Positions 47,941-56,988 of a stretch of 64,000 nucleotides of DNA are shown in pieces. The position numbers and the translations under genes were made by a program. The notes under the pieces were generated by a model. That model did not search any database. It had not been told where the DNA came from and saw only the letters and a list, made by a program, of their open reading frames with translations. The stretch comes from Lingula anatina (taxonomy: Eukaryota > Brachiopoda > Lingulata > Lingulida > Lingulidae): NCBI RefSeq assembly GCF_001039355.2, contig NW_019775764.1, positions 133,787 to 197,786 on the forward strand, written 5' to 3'. The first letter of the stretch is position 1. Each line of letters begins with the position of its first letter.

Positions 47941-48475
47941 TTACGACTTCATATATTGGCATACTAATTATCGTAGTACACATATGGAAAATGATTGACT
48001 GTGTAGTAATACTGAGAGACGGATGCAACTCCCCCCCCCCCACCCCCACCCCACATCTACAGTAAAAAGGCCCTAATCAGCACAAAGTTTTATGTGTTAG
48101 CACTCTTATATAGATTTATGTTGCACTTTATGTCAGCACAAATATGAGATTGACATACCAGGAAATGTGAAATGATGCATGAAACTTAACGTTACAGAGG
48201 TGGTAAATTCGAGGAGATTGAGATTCAAAGATGCACTTAGTATGCACAAGGCTAGCAAACAAAAACAGTTGACTTACCCGGTAGAACCTTTCACTTGCAT
48301 GTTCATCATGCATAAAACAAAATTCTAATCACTCTTTATTACCAAATGTTCTATTATTTCACTATTTCTTATCTGTACAGTATAATTGATTATGGTTAAC
48401 AGAACTGCATGCAGAAAAGCAGAAAATTCACTCTTTCCTGTTCCCCTTACCTTTTTCATCTTTATTTTTGCTCAT
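44197..48475 (-). CDS. PSMC3IP: Homologous-pairing protein 2 homolog (nine exons, 212 aa)
   Basis: HOP2 partners with MND1 and stimulates DMC1/RAD51 strand exchange in meiosis. Minus-strand exons, 5' to 3': 48451-48475, 47813-47907, 47305-47394, 46869-46980, 46350-46420, 45974-46048, 45399-45452, 44529-44588, 44197-44253. All phases match; total 212 codons plus stop, close to the 217 of human HOP2. Residues 9-72 form the winged-helix DNA-binding domain (YLTQQNRPYSAIDVFNNLHK, then LAQEGKIKEKTYGKQK). The middle is a coiled coil rich in Leu, Glu and Lys. The C-terminal part has VKEWRKRKR, ILEGYPKTKKQLY and EDVGIETDEEY. The start is MSKNKDEK, like MSKGR in mammals. Odd points: exon 2's donor is repeated four times in tandem, two acceptors are built on ATT microsatellites, and a hairpin MITE sits in intron 7. 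Confidence 0.96.
44690..45050. repeat. Degenerate minisatellite in a HOP2 intron
   Basis: Diverged units of about 10-22 bases around CCAGCCAAACCCAGA and CCCACACATAT(C/T)CATC. It is strongly strand-asymmetric (C/A-rich on the plus strand). Confidence 0.6.
45119..45321. mobile_element. Hairpin MITE, AGGCT..TTCACAT family, copy 1 (HOP2 intron 7)
   Basis: A near-perfect palindrome: about 85 bases from AGGCTTCATTCACAT at 45121 through CACGGTCT are repeated in inverted form ending at ATGTGAATGAAGCCT (45305-45319). The short loop has CGCGTAATTACTGGCAGCGC and GAGCCAGTTACTT. The same motif set recurs at 51177-51433. Flanking TTA/TAA suggests a TA-type target site. Confidence 0.85.
46258..46340. repeat. 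GT, AG and G-run microsatellite
   Basis: (GT)n, then (AG)n, then a poly-G run ending just before the HOP2 exon at 46350-46420. It lies in the intron immediately downstream of that exon on the minus strand, so the donor is flanked by a C-run. Confidence 0.85.
46981..47011 (-). repeat. ATT microsatellite forming a HOP2 splice acceptor
   Basis: On the minus strand ATT units end in ATTTAG, the acceptor of HOP2 exon 46869-46980. Confidence 0.85.
47690..47853 (-). repeat. Four 41-bp tandem copies of the HOP2 exon-2 donor region
   Basis: The end of exon 2 and the start of the intron (reading AGAGTATGGGAAAACAGTAAG on the minus strand, here split across exon and intron) are repeated at exactly 41-base spacing. 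Possible exon ends are at 47813, 47772, 47731 and 47690, with donors GTAAGT, GTAAGT, GTAAGT and GTGAGC. Use of any but the first meets an in-frame stop. Confidence 0.9.
47908..47941 (-). repeat. ATT microsatellite forming a HOP2 splice acceptor
   Basis: On the minus strand about ten ATT units end in ATTAG, the acceptor of HOP2 exon 47813-47907. Confidence 0.85.
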
Positions 48476-49951
48476 TTTCCCAACGTTTTCCGAACTCGGT
48501 GTCTCAAAATATTTCACTCGAAGAAAAAGTTAATTGTTTTGTTTAGTTTCTATCCTTGGAAGGTTGAATTTTATGTCTGGGACTGTGGCACTACACTACA
48601 GTGTAGCCTTGACAGCCCTTGTAAATGTTGTCTCCACTGCCGTTTACCAAAAATACAGAAAATATTGCTTGTGTTTTCTTCCCTGATAAAAAAACTGGGA
48701 TCTTACTTTACATGGAGAAAACAAGACGGAGTTTCAAATGTTCCTTTTCTAAATATATCCCTCAAAACCCACTTTTGCTGATCACAGAAAAATCTAATTT
48801 CCCTCTATTTCCAGCTCTTTTGTTGTTAAAGATAGGAAATGAATGCATTGGTAGCAAATCAACAGCGATGCTACAGAAATTAGCGGACAACATCGTCAAA
48901 GGGTAGGCTGCATTTCAATGACAACTGAACGATGAATTCATTTTATAGAGCACGGTTGTATTCATTCGTGTCAAATTAAGTTTATGTATCTACTGCAATA
49001 TGAAGACTCGCGCCTACTTGATTCAGTTTCAGGGGGTTGGACTCGGTGTCCGCGCGCTCGATTATTTCACTCCTTGTCGAAGTTGTCCAAATAGCATGAA
49101 AAAAAGTCGGTACTTTTGTAGTATACCCCCCCACCCTGTAACTTCCTGAAACTTTCATTTTTCAAACAGTTTTTTACAGTGTCTTTTTCACCTATGTCAA
49201 AACTGTTGAAGTAAAATGTTTTTGTAATTACCCGTGGTCTTTTTATTAGTTTTAATCACGTTTAATCCACCCCATTGAAATACAATGTGAAAATTTACAA
49301 TGTACCCGCAGTCAATAACTTGCCGCGTTTTCGTTGGCTAACTCTACCTTATTTTATGTGAACATAGGATTGATACATTGTATACTTGGACTTCATCTGT
49401 GATATGAGCTACTTGTTCACATAAAATTACCTTCGAGTAGCCCTTCTCTTTTCATTCACTATGTGTTATTGGGTTTAATCAGACTAGGTTTTCACATTGT
49501 ATCAGCTGTCGCCAATCCCTTAGGCTAATCCATTCAGTTATGAGCAGGTACATTGTAACCGTGCAAGAACACAGTGTACTAAGCCCATTTTTGATTTAAG
49601 CGAAATTTTCACAACTTCCTGCTAATGCAACCCTAGATAATTATCATTCATTTATGTAACAATCCACTTTCGGATTTAATGTGTAATCTAAATTGTCATT
49701 GTCTAGAACTCCTATTTATATATTTTCTTATTTATTTGCTAACACTATTATTATTATTATTACAGACTTTAACTACATTATTTGAAGTTAGAAATATGTG
49801 TGTATACCTTTTGAAGTATTTATAAAATACCAAATAATAATTATTATAATTATCATATTATGAAGACAATATTTCTATGGAACGGCAATGATTTATGTTT
49901 CTATTAAACTTAATGCCTTTTCCCATTTCTTTTTTATCACATGTTTATAAG
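48476..49951. promoter_or_regulatory. Divergent intergenic region between HOP2 and SMARCAL1
   Basis: The two start codons are 1.48 kb apart on opposite strands, so this should hold both promoters and 5' UTRs. A possible SMARCAL1 5' UTR acceptor is an (ATT)n tract ending in ACAG at 49765, and the bases just before the ATG read TATAAG. No TATA box or strong CpG cluster can be assigned. Confidence 0.5.
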
Positions 49952-52900
49952 ATGTCTGGACTTACAGAAGAACAGAAGAGAAGGATTGAAGAAAACAAGA
50001 AGCAGGCTTTGGCTAAACGTGCTGTAAAGGTTGCACAGCAGCAACAATGTCCTCCATCTGGAGCACAACAAACGCAATCGGTGAAACCTTCCACACACGT
50101 CGCGCCATCCAATCAAGCTTCTACAAATTGGAATGGAGTTGGAAGAGGTCAGAGTTCAAATTCTTTACTCAATTCAGGGAGAGGCCAAGGTTCAGGGCCA
50201 AATTTAAGACAAGTCAAAAGTCAAAGTTCAAATTTTCACCAAACACAATTTAAGGCTGGAGGTCAAAGTTCAAATTCTCCTCTGACACAACCTAGGACTG
50301 TGTTGGGAGGTAGTGGATTCCAAGGCAACTACAAAAACAAAAACTCAAGTTCTTCTCTAGCCAGAATGATAAATGCTTCCAGTGCACAACAGATTCATCA
50401 AGGTTCCAACACCAGCAGCCATAAAAGTAACACTCTAAGTGGGGGTTTTACTTCTCAAAACAAAAATACAAATAGTTCAGTTATTTTGAAAGATGGAAAC
50501 TCTTCCCTCAGTGGGAATGTGTCTAATTCAAATAGTTCCAGGACTTGCATCACTGGGAACTCTGGAGCAACAATAGGCTGTGAATCCACACCTAACACTG
50601 TTGTTCCAGCACAGCATAAGCCAACTTCCACTCTAGTCTTCCCTTCCAGCAGTAGTAATGTGAACAGGAACACTTCTCAAAGCAGTTTCTACAAGAGTTC
50701 TGCATCACAAAACCAAGCTCAGCACAATAAATTTCAAAATGAAACAGGTGTTGCACCCAATACTAACAAAGGAGTTAAGAATATCCCACAATCTGATCTA
50801 GCAGCAGCAGTGACATCAGACAATTCTTTCTTCAGTAAGAAGAAGACTGCTACAGTGAAGGGGTCTGCTGTGTTGATATCAAGGGACAGGTTTGTCTTGA
50901 GTATTGGGTATTGCAGCCCCCTAGTGGAGATATGTAAAACTATGAAGACAAGGCAATATGGCAAGTAGTTTACATTGTACCAGTATACTGCAGGCTTATG
51001 GTGTACCCTGACTTTCAATGACTCCTCTACACTCACCAAAATGATTTCAATTTCTTTTTCAAAATGGTTTCAAAGGGTGCTGCAGGAAACTTCTGGTAGC
51101 CTCTGAAACTCAGGGTAGAGATGTTTTATGTTCCTGGTGGAGGAGATTGAAGAGAGATTCCACTAAGAACACATTAAGGCTCCGTTCACATGGAAAATCT
51201 ATTTTCGAAAAATCTAAAAATCTATTTGCGGTACCTCGTGATTACGGTCTGTGCCTTCAATACCCCACGGCGTAATTACGGGCAGCGCGAGCCAGTTACT
51301 TCCAAAGCTGTAATTAATTCTCTGTGCTGCCAGTAATTACGCTGGGGTATCCAGGGCAGAGACCGTGATCACAAGATATCGAAAATAGATTTTTAGATTT
51401 TTAGAAAATAGATTTTCCATGTGAACAGAGCCTAAGAACAGCAGACTAACAGATCCATGGATCAGCAAGCATTCAAGTGGGTCGGCCATATTTGATCTAT
51501 GGATCTGTTACTCTGCTGTTCTGAATGCAGTCTTAAGGAGAAAGTGAACCAGTATCTAATATCCAGTTATAGTGAAGATGAGACTGAAGTAATTATGTTA
51601 ATCATTACTTATTACTTTTTGGTTTTAGATTTTTGAAGTATTTTTAAGAAGAGCTGTTATTTTCAGAAAAGTTAAGCAGAGTATTTGTGAGAAAATATTA
51701 TTTCTTCATTTCAGATTCTGTAACCAAAAGATGGGATTTCAAACTAGAAGAATATGAAGAATTAAGTAAGTATATTCAATTACAGTCCAGTCCTGCAGAT
51801 AGTTTTCCCCTTTGTCTATGGAAAGAGATTTTAAACAAGATACATTGTACATGTACATGTACTAGGCACTGGTACATTGAACCATGTAATATTGTTGTTT
51901 AAATGCATGATCATGAAACAAGACAGCACCTCAACACCCCAGAAACAAGGTTACCAAAGGATTATCTAAAATATTTTTTGAAATTGTAGTTATAATTTTT
52001 CCCAACTGAATGACTGCACATGCCTGCACATTTTATCAAAGTTTGTTAAAGGATATTCTGATATACTGTATTTCCTCTAAAATCAAGACATAAACTAATA
52101 AACACTGATCATAGCTTCGCTGGCAAAGGTAATGAATATTGTATATCTTAGATAAATTATCCAGGGGCGGATTTAGGCCGTCTTCTGGGTCTTCCGGAAG
52201 ATGGTCAGATTTTCAAGTTTACATTGACGGTTATCTAATTTTTACTGTTGGAAGACGGTCAAAAATTGAGGACGAATCAACAAAGATAATTTGGAAGACA
52301 GTCAGTAAATAGCCCTGGATCCGCCCCTGTTATCAATCTGATTTCTTTCCCTATAGTGCGAAGGGCCAGAATTCTGATGCAGCAAGGAGTAATAGAACTG
52401 GAGGGTCTGCCCCAACCTCTTCTCCAGGCTTTTAAACCTGCCTGCCAAGGGAAGATCACAGACAACCACGTGCCAAACGCTGACTTGACACGCGTGCCTG
52501 ACACACTGACTGGCTCTCTCATGCCTTTCCAGAGAGATGGAGTGAAGTGAGGATTTTTAGGAATTTCAGTTCTGTTTTTAGGATAACTTCATTTGATGGG
52601 GCCTACAAGTGAATGAGATGGAAATTCTTAATCTGATCATTAATTTTGCAGTCATTTGCTGACTGTGTCTTGGGAATACCTTATGGTTTAACAATTATAT
52701 GACTTGACGTTGATGATATGTATATATTTGATATTTATTATTAGAATATTATCAATTATTATTTAGATATGCTTGTACAGAATAATATCAATAATTTCCT
52801 GCATTTGTATTTATTTATAAAGTGTTCCAACTACATGTCTAGTGAGTTATTTAAAATACTTTGAATGATTTTAATTTCAGTTTTGCCATCTCACGGGAAG

Positions 52901-55900
52901 GACGTGTTATAATAGCAGATGACATGGGTCTTGGGAAAACAATACAATCCATATGTGTGGCTTGTTACTACAGGAAGGAGTGGCCCCTTTTGGTTGTGGT
53001 GCCATCTTCAGTCAGATTTGCATGGTCCGAGGTAAAACTTTAATAGGAGCGCCTTTTAAAGAATGCTGTAGGAGTTGGCCACATACATAATTACTTGTGT
53101 TATATTACAGTCTGATAAGAGACAAATAATGATACCAGAAAGTATGGAATTGATTTTAAACCTTTTGTGAACAAGACATATTGGTATACATACATAACTG
53201 CATTGTATTTTCAAGTAATTTCTTTAACACAGTAAAAACATGTATTTCACTGTCCTCTTGCATTTAGATAAAAAAGTCAGGTCATGTGACTAGAGGGCTC
53301 AGGACTAAAGGGCCATACATTAAGGCATGTTAACTCTTTTTAGAAACAATTTAGCAGTTTTTTCTAACCATATCAGGGCGGCTTTAGTCCATCTTCTGGG
53401 TCTTCCAAAAGACGGTCAGATTTTCAGGTTTACATTGACGGGTATCTATTTATTTCTGTCGGAAGATGGTCGAAAAATGGAGGCTGGATCAACAAAGATA
53501 ATATGGAAGATTGTCAGAAAGTATCCTCTGATCTGCCCCTGCATGTTGTTATGTCTATCATTACATTTTTTTTGCAGCAACTACAAAGATGGATCCCTAA
53601 TCTCAACCCAGATGACATTAATGTGGTGGTGACTGGTAAAGATGACGTCACAGCCGGGAAAGTTGTCATTGTCAGCTATGACATGATGACCAAAAAGAAG
53701 AATGATCTACAGCATGTAGGATTCAAGGTGGCCATTTTGGTAGGTGATTGATGAAGAAAATGATTATTTGATTATTTTATTGGCCAAATTATGCCAATGA
53801 ACAATTTAATAAATATGACATAAAAGTAAAATGGATAAAAGTTGGGGGCATTTTTCCCAGATCTACCGGATAGAGAATCTGACTTAAAACAAATTGTAGA
53901 ACACATGGTTGCAAAGAGACGCTGGTCTTAAAGCTAAAGAAAATGCATGTTCATGTTTTTAAAATTAGGAAAGGCACCCTGACTTCAAAAAAATTGGATG
54001 TAGGTCAAGTAGTAGATATTTATAGATGTACCAGATGAACACTTGATGGCATTATGGTATTTGGCATTAATGAAATTTCTATTATACATTGTAATATGTT
54101 TCAGGACGAAAGTCACTTTTTGAAAAATTTCCGCACAGCAAGGTGCCAAGCAGCACAACTGATTTTGAAGGTAATTTTAAAATGAACAAAACAGTAAAGG
54201 CACACAATAGGCATTAAACCTTATTTATATTTACCGGTACCAGGTATGAAAAAGTAAAAATTCCCAGGGCAGTTTTTCATCAATATCCCTTATTTAAAAA
54301 TCTCTTTTCATCACTATTCAGGTATCCAAACGTGTGATCCTCCTCTCAGGGACGCCTGCGTTATCTCGTCCCGCGGAGCTGTACACCCAGCTGAGGCTCG
54401 TCAAGCCTCAACTCTTTCCCAACTTCCACCTCTTTGGTCTACGATATTGTGATGGTAAACAGGTGGGTTAAAGTGTTGACCGTATTATATTGCATATCCA
54501 AATTAAAGCACTTCTGCCAAAGAAGAAGGATATATTTTTATTAATGATGGTTTGTCTGTTTTTTAGTGGAGAAGATTTTTCTGAAGGTCTCAAATTTTGA
54601 TGAAATATGAACTGACTAATTAAGAATGCTTGTGCTTTTTAGTTGGGGTATTTGCTTTATCAGATCATATGCCAATTTGTTTCATCTTTTGGCATTCAGT
54701 TTATTAAATAAATCCATTCTATGTCTAACTTAAGGAGTGGAGAAAAAAGAGTTTAATTTTGTTTCATCAGTATCTGGCAGAGCTTGTTTAAAAATTATCT
54801 CCCTAATAGGCATTTCTGATTTGAATGACGTGAACCAAAAGTTCATAACACTTTCAATTGAAAACATCATATTACCCAGAGATTCCATACTCTACATGTG
54901 ATATCAAGGGGTCTACCATCTAGTGGCCCAAATTGGGTCTGCAGCTGATTTGTTATGTAATTATATTGGTTTGGATACTGGTGATCAATTGAGTAAAATT
55001 GCATCATATGGTAAGAAATAGATGATCTTATTTTGAAATTTTCCCCAACACATATCATTGAACTAACATAATTATAGATGACAATGTCTCCTTATCCCAT
55101 TATAGAAATACTGAAATCAACATTTTCAAGTTTGAAAATGTATTCACACTGAGAGTTTACAGTTTACAGCAAAGATTATTTGACACTTTGGCTTATACAT
55201 TCTTTATTGGATACAGTAACTTATAATGATCATAGTTAGACATATGAATAAAATACTATTTCAAGGAAACAGAAAATACTACAAACAGCACTCATTGTAC
55301 ATTGTACACAAACTTCTTTTCACACTTTTTGGTTACTAAAAATCAGATATCTTGAAAATTATTTACTTATCTTACATGTACCAGCATATATTAATAATAA
55401 CATGTAATATATCACATTGTACCTTATATTAGTATAAGTAACTGTAGCATGTAAAGAGATGTAGTGTATATGTATAGTTGGGGTTACGCCCTTTTTGTGT
55501 TATATGAGTCATGTGGCCCTATTCTATAACAAACCTTTGGCGTGTAATTCGTGAGAAATACACAAGGAGATATCGTGTGCACACAGAGAGATACACTAGT
55601 GATTGGACATGAAGAAAGTACTGTATTTTATGTAAAATCAAGCGGAATAAGGACTTTTAAAAGGACAATGCATTTGTCGTGCAACGGTTGCAGACACTTT
55701 AGGTAGTATTTTCTATAGTATATATTCAGAACTAGAATAGGATATGAAATCCTTAATGAATTTTTGATAATGATAGTAATTGTATAATACTAGTAATTAC
55801 ACATGATTATAAAACAAAATTGTCACACAAATGAAAAAAGCATTGTGAAATGGCATAAATTGTAAACAGAACAACTTTATCACACAAATTAAAAAGCATT

Positions 55901-56430
55901 GTAAAATGGCATAAGTTGTAAATGGAACAATTTTATCACACAAATTAAAAATCATTGTAAAATGGCAAAAGTTGTAAATGGAACAATTTTATCACACAAA
56001 TTAAAAAGCATTGTAAAACAGATATTTACATTGACAACACTTCTAATTACATTTACTAATGGCATTTGGTAACATCTCCCATGATTCAAATTTCTCATTT
56101 AACACGTTTTGTAAAAAGTTTTTTTTTCCACATTTAGGTGTTCAATTTTTGTTATATGAGTTTGCTTATGGCGTACTCATGAAAGAAAAAAAAACTTCAG
56201 TGTACACATTCACTTCATTCATTTTTGCCACCTCTACACAAGACCCAATTAGATATGTATTTCACCAAACAAAATACTAATATTGCTCTGGAAAATGTAT
56301 TTGATCTGTTTTGTTCAGATATGGTGAGTAATATCTGCACTTATTTTTAGAATAATTTTGGCTGGGACTACAGTGGATCCTCTAATTTGCCAGAGCTCCA
56401 ACTTCTCTTGGGAGAGACTATAATGATCAG
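49952..56430 (+). CDS. SMARCAL1: SMARCAL1/HARP annealing helicase, 5' eight exons only
   Basis: SNF2-family ATPase that reanneals RPA-coated DNA and remodels stalled forks. Exons: 49952-50960, 51715-51765, 52357-52546, 52881-53031, 53578-53739, 54105-54170, 54322-54462, 56351-56430; 616 codons plus two bases. The N-terminus [20 protein letters not shown] is the RPA-binding motif. Residues about 40-300 are low-complexity Ser/Asn/Gln. One HARP domain spans about 305-353 (RFVLSIGY to [11 protein letters not shown]). Then come the ATPase motifs: ADDMGLGKT (Lys436), [13 protein letters not shown], the DESH box (522-525), [16 protein letters not shown] and GLRYCD, ending [14 protein letters not shown]. 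The expected next part (KSDVL and the whole helicase C domain) is absent. The first intron uses a GC donor (50961). The start at 49952 is preferred over an open in-frame extension upstream because it gives the conserved motif at residue 1. Confidence 0.96.
51177..51433. mobile_element. Hairpin MITE, AGGCT..TTCACAT family, copy 2 (SMARCAL1 intron 1)
   Basis: Starts AGGCTCCGTTCACATGG and ends CCATGTGAACAGAGCCT. The arms repeat ATCTATTTTC/GAAAATAGAT blocks and a GATTACGGTCTGTGCC block in inverted form. The centre carries GGCAGCGCGAGCCAGTTACT, as in the HOP2 copy. It is longer and more diverged than copy 1. Confidence 0.85.
52162..52329 (+). mobile_element. MITE, CAGGGGCGGAT family, copy 2
   Basis: Perfect 11-bp inverted ends CAGGGGCGGAT and ATCCGCCCCTG. 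The interior (GCCGTCTTCTGGGTCTTCC, TTTACATTGACGG, CAACAAAGATAAT) is shared with copies at 30282 and 53374. It ends 27 bases before SMARCAL1 exon 3, so it supplies much of the sequence in front of that 3' splice site. Confidence 0.88.
53374..53541 (+). mobile_element. MITE, CAGGGGCGGAT family, copy 3
   Basis: Starts CAGGGCGGCTTTAG and ends ATCTGCCCCTG; the interior is nearly the same as the copy at 52162 and in the same orientation. It ends 36 bases before SMARCAL1 exon 5. Confidence 0.85.
54463..56350 (+). other. SMARCAL1 intron 7
   Basis: AT-rich. Contains a tandem repeat of about 56 bp at 55826-56024. No missing SMARCAL1 exon is found here, and the exons on either side are in the right order for the family. 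Confidence 0.7.
55826..56024. repeat. Tandem repeat, unit about 56 bp, about 3.5 copies
   Basis: Units contain CACACAAATTAAAAAGCATT, then GTAAAATGGCATAAGTTGTA and ATGGAACAATTTTAT, with few differences between copies. Confidence 0.85.
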
Positions 56431-56988
56431 GTAAGTAAATTATGTTTATTAGTTTGCTCTTAGAGTTAAGGTACGTTACATCAAAGGGCTTTGATCATTT
56501 GGTCATTTGGCTGACTCATCGTTGTGAGGTCCAGAAGGGTAGACACATCACGCCTTATCAGTAGAATCAAAAAAATTTTTTTTTTTTAAGATTAAGATAT
56601 AATTTACCCTAGGCTTTTAAAGGTTTCACGTCGGATCGTAGGAATGGCCTGAATGGAGCATATTCTTCAGAAAACATGCCAAACTAACAATATCTTTATC
56701 CAAATACAAATTAAAAGCTTGTTTTGTAAATTTTGTCTTTTTTGCTTGGCCTGGGAGTTAATGAACTACTGGTCACGTGGTCCGATGATGACAATCGTGC
56801 CACCGGAGTCTCTTCTCCAAGCAGTGTGTTTAGTTGTCAAGCTGAGCTGCATTTTCTACCTGTAAGATGACTTTTCTGACTCCAGACAAAAGTTCATACT
56901 CATTCAAATCCCTTACCTGTAGCTTTATACTTACAAGCAGTGGGATTAGGTTAGGAACCATTTTATTACAGCTGTCCCCATTCTTTTT
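56431..56988 (+). other. Sequence after the last SMARCAL1 exon
   Basis: Probably the first part of SMARCAL1 intron 8. No exon coding for the RecA-like lobe 2 is present. It runs straight into the 2.3-kb repeat. Confidence 0.6.

Noticed and set aside
48386-48906. Two overlapping open frames between HOP2 and SMARCAL1
   Set aside because: They overlap HOP2 exon 1 on the other strand, have no similarity and no matching splice pattern.
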